Of a DNA stretch of 64,000 nt, positions 1-13,400 are shown one piece after another; within the stretch, counting starts at the first letter, position 1; each line of letters starts with the position of its first letter. Both the position numbers and the translations under genes were made by a program. Source of the DNA: Phoronis australis (Eukaryota; Phoronida; Phoronidae); NCBI GenBank assembly GCA_002633005.1, contig NMRA01000630.1:64001-128000 (forward strand), written 5' to 3'. The notes under the pieces were generated by a model. The model was not told the origin of the DNA. It saw only the letters and a list, made by a program, of their open reading frames with translations, and made no database searches.

Positions 1-1416
1 AGTGTAAAACAGTTCACTTGATCACACATGGCAGTGGTTGCTAAGTAGTTAATTAAGTGTATGCCTGGTTTCTCTTGGTTCAGCCGTGAGTCATACTAGC
101 AACCTTAGGCCGCTTGGACTGTTCAGCCAAGGGCAGTCCATTTGCAGGCGATTTGACATGCCATTATAGCACAAAAAACCGGTCACATGATACAACATCA
201 GATCTTATAATCCAGAGGTTGTTACGCCAGCTTCCAGTCTGCTCTGGCTGTTAATCACCTGTGCAGAGGAACACCTATGTAGAGGAACACCTGTGTAGAG
301 GAACACCTCTGTGCTGCAATTTATAGAACGTTTTCAGGGAAACACACTTCATTTTCCTTAATCCCAGTAGTGTTATTGATGAACTTTGGATATTAGCACT
401 ATCAGTAGATGGGTGTAAGAGTTGCTGATTTTGAGAAATGGGACAAGCAAATGATTTATTTTAATACAGAACTTGACTGATAAGTGTCAGTGTTCTCCTA
501 TCCTCTGACACAGCGCCACGTATACTGAAAAGTGGCCCTGTGGAAACATGATGAATGACTCGTGGAATTCCACGTGTGGGTGTCAATGCGCATGCTTGGT
601 CGGAAATTTATCGATCACATCACCACCACTTGCACACGCCTGCTATGCACTGTGCTTGTTGGGGCTTAGCAACAGGATCGGGGTGCCCTTAATTTTGTTT
701 ACTTTGATTACTGCCGGTTTTAATAAATTGCAACTATTCAAGTCAAAGGTGGTCACCATTCTACATAACAGTGAACTGAAAGGGGTTTCCCAATTTTCAA
801 TCAATGGAAATGACTGAATGTTTTGATGTCGGTTTCATTACTTTAACCAATGGGAAGCCATGATAAACAACATTCCACAGTGCTACCTTTCGTAGCATTG
901 TGAAAGAGTGTAAGTGATCTCCACACCTTGTTTTAATATGTCGCCATGTCCTGTTTGCCAGCACTTGGGACACATGTGAATGGCTGGGATGTGTTTGAAA
1001 GAACAGCGACTAGTTTGGAAATTAGGGCTTAACTGCAACTGACTGTACAGTGCATATAATTTAGAAACTGTTAATTAAGTTAAAGTAGTCAGCTATTCAA
1101 ATCCTGCACGTGTATTAGGTTTGCACAGCAAAGAATGTCCGCCATCACTGGTAGTTGGTTTGATTGTGTGCTTCCGACATGTTTGGGTTTTCAGTTGTGG
1201 AGAATATTGAACATGCCACATTATTTGTAGATTGATGAATGCACTACAGTACTATGATTTCTTTATGCATGCATATATACAAGTCTCTCTCATTTAGTTT
1301 TTCTACAATGCAAGTCTTTATTGCATGTTCTATGAATAGAAATATTGCTCTCCGTCTCAAGCTTACTTCATTTTGTTGTGAGGTGATGACTGCATGACTG
1401 ACTGTCTTTCTTACAG
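1..1416. other. 5' flank or upstream intron of LRRC49, no gene seen
   Basis: No exon with good splice sites and no CpG-rich promoter is evident. It contains a 16-bp triplet repeat at 263-310. An upstream LRRC49 exon carrying the initiator ATG is probably outside the window, because the first recognised exon opens with a splice acceptor. Confidence 0.4.
263..310. repeat. 16-bp tandem repeat, 3 copies
   Basis: Three back-to-back copies of a unit like GTAGAGGAACACCTGT, with single-base differences. It is a short local minisatellite and no function is inferred. Confidence 0.85.
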
Positions 1417-1485
1417 AAGTATATGTTTGGGCCCACGTTTAGTTTACAAGCCTCAGCCTCTCCTGTCGTGGAGAGAGCAAAACAG
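1417..1485 (+). CDS. LRRC49: LRRC49 exon 1 of the window (phase 0-0)
   Basis: The acceptor is tctttcttacag and the donor CAG|gtatac. The exon encodes 23 residues beginning KYMFGPTFSLQASASP. This resembles the human LRRC49 N-terminal stretch GLHLVIQTSSLPEKNK in position and pattern. A methionine at 1423 could be the start, but the acceptor immediately upstream shows that an earlier exon exists. Confidence 0.7.
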
Positions 1486-4400
1486 GTATACGTATTGTCC
1501 GTACGTTGTGTATTCCGTGCACATGTCCCCCGCTGTGTTGCAATTTGGAAGGCTGGTCAAGAAGCTCTAGATGATGTAACTATCTTGTGTGAGATGATTT
1601 TGTACCGTTGAACACTGAATTGAATAATGTTGTCTTCAGCCAGGCTTATCAGTCAACAGGACGCCCTATTTTCTAAGACACTTCGCTAAGAGTATTGGAG
1701 CACATGCAAACAAAACACATTAATCATTTCCGGGTGCTCTCATCTCACTGAATCGTGTGATCTGATTGGTGAATATAAGTAGTGGAGCGAATTTCATATA
1801 GCACAACTGAGACACTGAAGTATGGAACATTTTTGACCAATTGGTCTGTAATCATCTTCATCATGTGGGCTGATGGTTGAATTTGTAGTCAAGTGATGAG
1901 ATTCTGTGCCCAGAAGATAGTTGTATGATATCGACACTGACACTATGTTACAAATATTAATTTTAATGGCATTGAACTGTGTCGCCATTCTTCACGCTTT
2001 TATTTTTGTAGCACTACCACGACTCAAAAAGTGTTAGCGTATTCTAAGTCTTTAACATAGACCGATTTGAAGAGCACAACAATATTTTGCTGCCAGTTCG
2101 TTCACTGAATGCCGGGCAAATACTGCGGATAACGTGTGTTGTGAGCCATTGTCCACGTGTCTGACTCTTGTTTGTGTTCACTCGCATGGAGACTGAACAG
2201 GCTTGCATTTGTAGACATGTACGGTTTGTTGTGAAACTGCCTTGCAACCGTCAGCCACCATCACTGGGAGGACGACCACAAACAGTGTCAATCGAAAAAG
2301 TTTAAATTTCTGGAAATACTGTCTCGATCTTGTTATTTGAGATTCTCCTCGCTAATTACTGTCGATTCATCTTCGGAGCTTCTTGAACGAGTTTCTCCTT
2401 CCTTTGGTGTTTGTGCCAGCTTTGTTGTTGAACAGACCACCCGCCAACATTCACGCCTATTTACGAGGGTAGGGTGTGCACAATTTCACGTGAACACGCG
2501 TTCAATCATTCGGTCAGGCCATTAACAACGTCATCCCGAAATTAAGCAAGTTTGTAATTTGTGGAGGTAAGAAACATATGTTGCACAATATTGGCACTGG
2601 TCAGCATCTTGCATACTTTGGTCTTTAAACAACAACTTGTATGCGTAATTGTTTAATAGAAATCTTACATGTATTTTAGTTTAATGTGAGAATCAATCGA
2701 CTAAAATTTATTGACTTAGGAGTCAGAATTTAAGTGGCCACTGTAGCAAGACTGTAACACTTAATTTCGGGTTGAGGTTATTTGCCAACTTACACGCAAT
2801 ATTATGTAGCACGCAAAACTGTTCACTGTCACGAATTAATGTGTTTACATGTTGTCAGTCCCTTGTCATGATGTTGTAAAACTTGGGTAAAATGTACGCT
2901 TTGTTGGAAATCACTAGTAATGCAATATCTCTTTAGTGTGTAATATAATTTAGAAAGGTTTACAGAATCTCAACAGCATTTATGTGTAAAAAATGCTTCT
3001 TAATTACCATACCCTATATTCTGGGCTAACATTGAGAGGGGCGGGGGTGCAAGGAAGTGCAGTGTTGGGCATAAATATTTTTCAAATTATTCAGGTGTTG
3101 ATAAAGTATCAATTCCAGTAAAAATGTCATTTTGCATCAATAGGTGGCGTGCTATCTTAGAAATGCTGAAGTGACAAGTCATCATTACTATTGTATTTGA
3201 TAAAAATCTAAACTTGACAATCAACAGGCACAATGTTTTATTAACATGCGGTTGTTTTATTCAAGCATGGTTGCTCACTTTAGAGTGGTACCGTCACGCT
3301 TATGAAAACTCTATTGGAATGAAATGCTATGAATGTGACCAGGGTCTTGATGACTATTTGACAAAATGTGTATTTAACTTTTTCTTTCAAGGCCTGATCT
3401 AGGCCAAGACATGCTTGGAGTAAGACATGCCTCATGGGCTCAAGACACTCGCAAAATGTCTTCATTATTCACTAAATGCAGAGCTGGCTGTTACAAATCT
3501 GTTCTTTTAGAGCTGAGATTGACATGCTGTTGATGACATCTTGTAGTCACTCTATTGATAAAATTGATTCCTAAAGTCCAAGGTTAGTAAGAGCTCCCTT
3601 GACAAAAAGTAGGGTATAATGTCATCAAGTGAATGTCATTAAGTGAGAACATCAGGTATTTGTAGTGTCAGCGGGCAAAATTTTAGTTTCTCATTTTGCC
3701 ACAAAAGATCTGTAGCTCCATGACTGATGCTTTCACATCGCTAAGGGTTCTGTCCTAGACCAGTAGTATTAGGCATGCTACAATGTGAGAAGGTTTTGAA
3801 AAGTGAATAATTGACAAGTTTGACAATTATTTTGCCCAAAGTCGGTGAGATTTTATCAGTGAATGGTGTCTGGTTGTATTTTGGTTTTTAACTTTCAATT
3901 GTATATAGTTCAGTGTTCAAATTTGAGCCCATTGATATTTTCCATAGATAGCCCATAGGGGGCGTGTATTGGGAAAATGGAAATTTCAGGCGATCTAGTA
4001 ATACAAAATATATGCACAGGTATTTATTCAGAAAAGAAGGGCCGGTATGTATTTAGGGAAAATAGTTTTGGCTTCGAAAATACCAGCATGAACCTAAGAC
4101 TTATAGGCCCAGATTAAGAGGTATCCTGACGGACATTTTGTATTTAAATTTGTTTTTTTTTAGATCTTATGTCAATAACTGCATATTTGCCAACACTTTG
4201 GTCATTTTTATAAATGATAAATGCTCTGCTAAACTGTACTTGTGACTAAAAGTTGGCTCTGAGTGGGCTTTTAACAGGAACTTTTCCAAATAAAAAACCC
4301 CACCATCTTGACCATTGACACCACAACTTGTAAAACTGAATGAACGTCAATGAACCTTTAGTTGACATAATTTTCCCAATTCAGGTGGACTCATCTTTGG

Positions 4401-7400
4401 TAAATCCTGGTAGTGCGATTGTTCATGTTCACACATTTGGCTTTTCAGACATTAGAGTTTGCCTTGCTGTGACAAACTGGCTTAGTTGAGTCTTATGGAT
4501 CTGAGTTGAATGCTGGTTCAACTGAGGTTAAGACTCACAATACACATAGAATTCAGGGTGGTGGTTGCTTTAATCCTGGCTCATGACACAGACTTCCCTT
4601 GCAAACACAGCTTGTATGCATTTAGGTGTCCTTGAACCTGCTTTTTGGGGTGATGGTTATTTCATCTCTACACAGGACTCCAGTGCCCACTGTCTGATGT
4701 ACAAGTACATCTCCAAAAAATTGGGATTGGTATGTTTTGAATGTGAACTTAACAAGTTGCACTCGAAAACTGAGACACTGGTGGTTAAATTTGAAGGTTA
4801 GACCCAGGGCCCTGTAGGTCATGCTTGTTCATCTTAAGACTGCACAGGATCTTGTCTGGACTGAAAATCATTTGAGGAAAGTGTTGTCACGGCAACAAGA
4901 GTGTTACTGTAACAACAATTTAATGCTAAGTGCTTCTAAATAATATCAAAAGTTCGGCCATTATTACGGTCATCTTGTTGGTCCTACTTGTATATCTATG
5001 TTAGGCAACGGAGTGCTTTGGTCTCTTTGGTGATCACCCACCAAACTTTTAAATTTAAAAAAATTAAAAAAATCAAGGGGGGGGGGTGTGGCAAGTTATC
5101 ACAGGATGGACATTTAAATTAAAAGTGAACATTAACTAATTTTGTTGAAGAACATGAACTTCATTTGTTTATTTATCGGTAGAAGGCTGACAGGCAAAAG
5201 TACATATCTGATACTTTTTTAAGCATTTTCACATTCAGACCTTCGTCATTTCTGGGAGCAGACAATGACTAATGTACCAAGAGTAGGTCAATTTCTTTTT
5301 TCTAATCTTTGTTTTGCATGTTTGGTTTTGCTGATCTTTGCAATTAATTTCAGGTGAGAAAAATATTGATTGGCATTCAGGTTCATAACCATGACTCTCC
5401 AACTTTAGATTATTTCATTCAGTCTGGATTTGTCATTGCATTATCCTCACAACCTACTAATTACTAATGTTAATTGCCAGTTTTAACTATCTTTTCCCAG
5501 AAAAAGAGAAATAAATATGAGGTAAAGATTCCATGGTGTGGAATTTTGCGTGTTTCCTAGGTTACTATGTTTTTTGGATGTATTACATGTCTCTACGTAT
5601 GTTTGAATTTATTTAAATATTTTATCATCTGATTATGTCACGTGACTGTTTGATAGTGAGGATGACGCTTTACTCACCTGGAATATTTGTGGCTTTTACA
5701 AATATTGAGTGTCGTAGAAATGAGTTTGTTCTACAGGTCAGACAGCAGAATGTATTTTGAAAAAAAAGGCTGTGTTAATTGTGTTTACGCATGAAAACAA
5801 AGGTTTTGTGGCGTCCACAATCATATCCCATGCCAACAAGTGGATATTTAAGTAACTCCTTCATTTGTAACGAAGTTATTGGTAACGAGATTATGTTTTG
5901 CTGATTAATTTCATCTTGCCGAAAATGCAAACCAACAAAAATCTACTTGCCTGTTGTTGTGACCTGTGTTTATGAATGTTTCTCACATTTTCTTACCATA
6001 CTCGTCTGTATTACCGCCCATACTCGGCTTACCGTCCACCCCCGAAATTTTCAATTTTTCATTTTAAGCGCCCATGCTTTGCTTACCGCCCACTCTCAAT
6101 TTGTCATGAGTGAGACTTCCTTAGAGGTGTCTGTGCTTCTCTGAACGTTGTCACACAAAACAGATTCTAAAACGTGCGCAACTCGCTTACCTTTCCCTGA
6201 CAATCAGTTTTAGTGTAACCTGGACCTTGCCTTACTACGGCAGTAAAATACCCGTATTCTCTTGCACTTTACTAAAGTAGACACAATTGTTTCCTTTGGC
6301 TCACGCGCGGAACTCGTGTCAGCATGTACTGATCACTGAGACAGCGCTTGCCGAATGTATTTCATTGCCAGGGAAGAAGCATCAAAATGGTACTTGACAG
6401 GAATTTCCAAGTCGGTGGCCTACCTTAACACAGTGATTTCCCATGAGTGCCATGACAGTACACGGAACGTCACCACCCTGAGCAATGAAATTAGAAAAAA
6501 CACGAGCGCACCCGACATCATTTTGGACGCATTGTTTTGAATACAAGCAGACACGACTCATTGTGGCAAACCAACTTGTCTCACTGTTCCATGCTTTGGT
6601 TAAACGCATGTTTTTAATGATTCACTCCCGACACCAAAATGGAAGCGCCCAACCAAAAGCAACAGCGCAAGATATCAACTTGTCATTAAGCGCAAGTCGA
6701 ACATTCTATCCACATCCACGTGGTCAAAAACTTACATGATGTGTTTTTGCAAATCTACAAAATCAGGTGCTTCCCTTAAAACTTCACACGGCGCACCAGT
6801 GGAATCTTGCTTGATCTACCTTTTCTCTCAAGAAACTTGCCCTACTGAACGCATGCCTACCTGTAGGAATACCTTAGTTCTAAGAGATGACAAGCAGCGA
6901 CGTATATTTTAAATGACATGCTTGAAGTCCGACGTCAGTGTAGCTCTGTGAGGGTAAAATTTGTGCAGTAAGCACCCACTCCCGACTTCAAAAAATTTGA
7001 TTTTAACTGCCCATGCTCGGCTTACCGCCCACCCCTTGTTTTTTTAGATTCCCAATTTAAGCGCCCTGGGTGGTAACCTGGACGAGTACGGTATTATAAT
7101 TGGAATCACGTTGTTTTGATTGTCTGAAGTGGCCTGCTGTATGTGTGTGTAGGTTTAAACATTAATTACATATGAACAATCATTGTCAACTGATCTCTGG
7201 CTGTGTATTGGGTTAACTCATGTGTAACTGTTGTATTTGTTTAATTTAAATTTTTGGGTAAGTAGAAGTTTAAAGGTATGGTTCTGTATCCAAGTAACTC
7301 TGATTAAAATAAATCACAGTTGACAACTTTTGAAAGCTGAGGTAGGTGTAAAAATCAAACTTCCCTTCAAGAAAATCAATCCCAATGCAATGTTAAGAGG

Positions 7401-10400
7401 TGCTGTAAACTGGTAATAGTCCTTACAGGGGACCTGTATTTTGGAGAATCAATGTTGTCTACTGAATAAGGGCATCAAAATGGGTTTTAAAACCTGGGAC
7501 CTGTGTAAGTGACCCTTCCAGGGAATTGACCTTTAGTGGCTGAAGCAAGGTATTGTTGGTTTATTCTCACAGTTGATTGTACACTGCCTTGTGGTTCATT
7601 TGTCTGATGAATATAATTTTACGCATAATTGCTTCACTTGAGACTTCTGTTGCTGGACAAACATGGAAATACCATTAATCTGTTTGTCTAATAATAATGT
7701 CCAATACTCAACACAATGCTGAATGCAGACCTAAGTCATGTTTTCATTGCTTTTCTTATCCACACTAAAAATGCCATGAATCTAAACAGCTTGAGGTCTC
7801 GCTTGTTTTTATGTCATTTCTTCCATCTTGCTGTTTTTCCAGTTTTATTCAACTGTTTACTGATCATGTGGCTTGAAATTTGTTTACACAATAAAAATTT
7901 TGGTTTTCTGGAATATTTGTTGATGTTGGACTAACTGTAAGGTATTGCTTGTTTCGTTTTGAGCTGATAACACAACGTAGTTTTTCCTCTGTTCATGGTG
8001 CTTTGGCGAATTGTCATTTGCTAAATACTTGATACAATGTTTTCAATCTGACGATGGCTCTAAGCAGATGTGTACAATATTTTATGGAAATAATTGCTTT
8101 AAAACTGTTGAATTCACAAATATTCTGTTTGTTCTGCCATGTGTCTTTCTTATCAGCGTGCCCTCACAAAATTTATGTATCAGAGATTTTTAATCCCCAT
8201 TTTCAAGGCACTGCTAAACCCCCTGAGCGATTAGCAAATTTATGACGCAGTCTGGACTTTTTATTTATCAAACCTGTGTTATCTAGCTGTACCTTTGAAT
8301 GTAGTCAGAGCCTGAATACAAAGTTGTTTACTCGAAGCTTTCTATGCTTTTCAACTCTTAGGTTGCCTATAAAATCTGACTTTTTATGCAAAATTGTGAG
8401 ATTGAAGCTTTCCTTTGAAGCAGTGTAGAGGTGCTTACAAAATCTAATGTGTATTTATTTATTTATTTATTATTGTGATATTTAAAATGAGGGTGGCCTC
8501 TTCAGTGATAGCACTGCTTTCCAAGAGAGCCCTCATGTGTTTGGTTACCCTCGGTGACAACACGTTTTTATTGAAACTTCAGTTTCAGTAAGACTTCATT
8601 TGGACGTACTATTGCGGATGTGTATTGAAATGCTCCAGTGAAAACTAGGTTAATGAATGGATTAACACATAATGAAGACTTGTCGATGAACGCTGCCTTC
8701 GGCAATCTAAAGCCCAGCATATTTGCATTTTGTTTTTCAAACTCGTTTTACATGTCGCTGTAGCATATCCAAGTGAGTCAGTGATTTGTAGTCGGAGTTA
8801 GAAGGTGGTCTCTTCCGTACAAGTGTATATATTTGCTAAGATGGAATCGGCCAGATTTTAAAGTTCTGTGTTACCACCCAACAACAGCATTATGCCCTAT
8901 AAAGTGGAAGGACACGTGAATCTTGTATTCCACACTGTATAAGACTCCTACTAATCCCCATGACATTTTGAGATTGCACATAAATTTACAGAATTAGCCT
9001 CATTATCCCAGACTGTCAACAAGTGTTGGTGAAGTGTTAGCCATGGTATTGGGAGGGCAGAGTGGCTGTTCAACCCTGTTATTATCTAGTGATTGAGGGG
9101 GATTATCTTGGGAAGCTGGTTATAGGCACTGTTATAGGTTTAGAGTAGGGATGAATACCTGTGCTAGGGCGTTTCTGGGGTGTCNTTTATTCCTTTAGAG
9201 AAATATCCTGGGCAAGGCTGGTTATATCATCGTTTCTTGGCTCAAGCTGTAGTGAGTTTAGTGTGGCAGGGAAATGGTCGATGTTTTGGATTGCGCTGCC
9301 ATGACTTCAGTGTGGGAAGGAAAGATTGTGTATTTGTTTTCACACTGAAGTGTAACTATGGGAAGGCCACTGAAGGTCACAGGTGTTGAGTATTCTGCCT
9401 GTAACGTTGTTATTTACTATTTTTGAAGTACGAAAAGTTCTCAAACTCTGGGTCTTTGGCAATACCTTCTAAGAGGTTGAATAATGTTTGGTACTTTGAT
9501 GCCTTATTGTAACAAAGGCTGACACATCCTGCACTGTTGGAAGGAGGTTGGACATCGCATTCAGGTATTCACCTGGTAAAATGTCACCTGTATTCTTATA
9601 CCTGAGTTAATGAGTGTTAGGGGAGTCACTGCATTAGGTGTGATCACCAGGTAACTTAGAGTTGAGCATCAGGTGATACGATACGGAACATTAATTCTTT
9701 GGTAAGACTAGACATGGACATTGTTATTCATTGAATTCTTTGGTAGTTCACTCTGATGTCGGTGACTGTTTTATGTGGAGTTGTTTTGTGATGAGATTTA
9801 CTGTGGCTTTGGAGACATCGTGTAAGCTTTGATTGGAGTTCTTGGAATAATTCTATGCCATCATTGGATGTGATGCTCACTTATTGTGGTTGGTAGACTG
9901 AGTGGAAACATGACATGGCTCAGTTAAGTTGAATGTCTTGTCTCTGGGGAATCTGTCTGATTGCATTGACGGCATTGCCTTTGATTAGTGAAACCTTGAG
10001 TCTTCTCAACTGCATTTCCATGAGTGGAAGTCTGCAAAAAGGGTGACTGCTTGGCATTGATTCATACATTTTCAATTATGTAACTGAGGTTTCTAGGAGT
10101 GGGTGACTTAAACGTTCCTGTGTTGTGACCGGGTTTAGTGTTGCTGAAGATCTCAGGACAGTCTGATCACTGTGTACCATAAGATATTCAAGAAGCCTCA
10201 ATAGAGCTCGGGGATTTGGACATCATCAGTAAAAGTCATTGTGGCTGTTAATTGGCTGATACAAGTTTGTGTTCTTCGGCATATCGGCTTTTTATCTGCG
10301 ATAGAGGTTGAAAAGATTTGAGTTGGCGAGCGCGTTGTTCAGAGTGATGAAAAAGCATAATAACAGCCGTAACTGGGCTTTTCTGGCTTTCAAGATGAGT

Positions 10401-13400
10401 GCAGTAGCCAGAATGGAGGAGAAATTTGCCGTTCTGCCGAAAATTAATTTTGCGGTTAGTGGTTTCTTCATCCTTACACTGTGGTTGTGTATTTAGACTG
10501 TCATAAGGTTAAGAAATTATATTAAATTGTCTTAAGTTTCGGGCATAACTGCCGTTCTTTGGCCATTTCAGTATATGCTTTAATGACAAATTTTCTCGTT
10601 ATATGTTTTGAAATGTCATTGCGTCGTGAGTTACCAACATTTTGTGCAGCACTATCTTGTGTTGATCCTCGGTAAGGTGCGCAGTCTGTGGATCAGTGAT
10701 TACATCAGTATATTCTGCAGACGGCGCGTGCCCATACTGGGAGTCCACGTTTGTTTAAAAACCTCATAGTTTTATTTTTCTCACATTACAATTGTAAGCG
10801 CTGACTACCTATTGTATTGCTTCCGCAATCAAAATGGCGAATTAAGCACATCTCTCATGAACAGTTTTGGACTGGCGGAAATTCTGTGCAGGCGCAGTAT
10901 TTAAATTGTGATCTTCAAGTCTGTTCTTGCTTACATTTTGCTGCCCGTTTTTCTCGGTTAATTATTTGTCATTGATAGGCATCTACTGACTTCACCATTA
11001 CGAAATCCTGTTGACAATAATCCGCACTAACATGCATGCTGATCGTATTTGTAACTGGGACACTCACTCATTCACACCAAAAGTATTCAGACAAAATGAC
11101 TAGGAACTCCTCGTCATGACTGAGTGGATGTTGAATTCATTATCAGAGTGAATGTGGTTTTCTTTCAAGAAACGGGGATTGAAGGGAAAATAAACGAAAA
11201 GTGAAGTGGCTAAGCCACGCTGTAATTAGAATTTAGCCACACTAATAGTTATTATCAGTAATTTTTGCTGTTAACAGAATTAATGTCATGACAGAGAAAT
11301 CAATATTTTGTCTGTTTCGCTTTTGAATTGTAAGGTAAAATCACTTTTGAATTGGTAGCAGAATAACCAAACTGTTATTGAATCATAGTCTGATATAGTG
11401 TGTTCTGTTATTGAATCATAGTCTGATATAGTGTGTTATAAAATTAAACAAGGTTGCTAATTATCATTTATAACTTCCTGTTTCCGTGGTTTTGTGTCTT
11501 AAACAATTGAGATTTTGCAGTCATGAACTGTTGTACGAACACATTCATGTATTCTCTGGGTGTAAGGGTGTGTCGCTATGGTAACCACAATCATTCCATT
11601 ACTAGCCACATCCCGAAATATGTTCTTTTATGCTGTGAGGTAAAAAACAGACGTAGCAACTACAGTGCACTAAACGGTGGATTTATGTTGAGTGCTGTGA
11701 GTAAAATTTAAGAACAGATAGCTGAGTGTCTCTGAGTCAGGGTAGGTTAATTCTAATTTTCCTAACTTCCTCCTGTCTTCACTCACAGCAGAGCTAATTT
11801 TTTTTGTCTTTGGAAGGAATACAGAACTAACCTCTACACCAACAGAAACTGAAATTCTGCAAACAACTGTAGATTTTATCATACAAAATCGTTAGCTAAG
11901 TGAGAGTCATGGTTTAAATGTTGTTAAGTTGTTCTTGAGGTGCCTAGTGATATTTTTGTTATTGTGTTCTGAATTTGAAATCCTTCTGTTTTAGTTTGAT
12001 CGTTGAACATTTTATAATTTGTCATGTTTTTCATTACCTTTGGTTTTACGTGAATGTGTGTCATTGTTTTTCAGCCTGGACAGAGTTTAGTAAGTCATGC
12101 ATGTGTTTCAGAAACTGATTTTCAGGAGTGGGGAACGACAGAATCTCAAACTTTCTATAAGGATGGACTCAAGAGAATATCATGATCTTTTATTTAACTT
12201 CATTATTTCCATGCACTGGTGATTAATAACCCTCATTCAAAGGTGACTTAAAAGGGTCTTAACTGGAGGAGCTCTGAGTTATCCCTTGAAGGTGGGCCCT
12301 GGTGCCATCTGGTGACAGTTTTTATTCTTAGTCGTCAACATAAACGTGCCATTATTTCAAGTGAGACTGTTCTAAGAAACTGACTTAAGTTCATTTTTGG
12401 CTTTGGTCTAAGACTTATCGAAACTTCCCAGCTTTGAAACTTTCACATCCTGTGAGTTAGTCAAAATTATGACATATTTTAAGTCATCAACTTAAGTCAA
12501 ACTAAAGATTTCTTTCTTGAAATGGACTTGAGACAAATTTAAGTTAATCTTAAAAGTGTCTAAAAATTAAGATTTGTCTTAGTTAAGTTAGTTTTCTTGT
12601 ACTTTAGAATCACGTCATTGTTTTTAAATTACCATAGCACACTGGCAGAGTGCATTAACAGTAATTTCCTGCTTCCCATGGTTTCCAGCAAAAGTTCCTC
12701 ATCTCAATTCGCCGCCAGAAATTTCCATCAACTTAAAACCAAGTGTTAGGTTGTCACACTTTGGTACTATCAGTTCTACTACTGAACACAATATACCACC
12801 ATCTCTTTATTCTTTTTGCACAGTCTGATCAAAAACGCACCCTGTTAAGGTCCCGTCATTGGATTGCTATAAATACGTGTTACGTATGTATTAGTTGCCA
12901 CGGCAACAGTTTGTATCCCCGCTTTCTTCACGTTTGTGAATCTGTCGTTCCCGAACCTTACCCCCTCCCTGTATTTCAGTTTTCTGATGAAACGTGTGTA
13001 TTTGTGTCTACCCTCTTAATTGGCCACTGTATTGATGAAAGTGAAAGCACATGGAATTCACTGTTAATAACCAATCACAACGCTTCATTTTACTCCTAAT
13101 GCTCACTGCCAATCAACAAATGCAGTAGACTACTGATGTGTACTGTTTATACGCCTCCTTAAGCCCATGCGCCTGTATCCAAAATTAATGATGTGTTTTA
13201 TCAAAAATGTTTTACTGCAGTGCTTCTGTATTTACATGCACCTAAGTGCCACTTAAAAGCACAGTCAGTTAGTCCCTTGCTATTGTGTATGTCTCAAATT
13301 GGCTGTTCACATGTTTTTTTTGTCCATGCTTAGCGTGTTTGTTGCTAAATTTATGGATATTAGTCCTGTTTTACTCTTTGAATAACTCAAATGTTTCACA

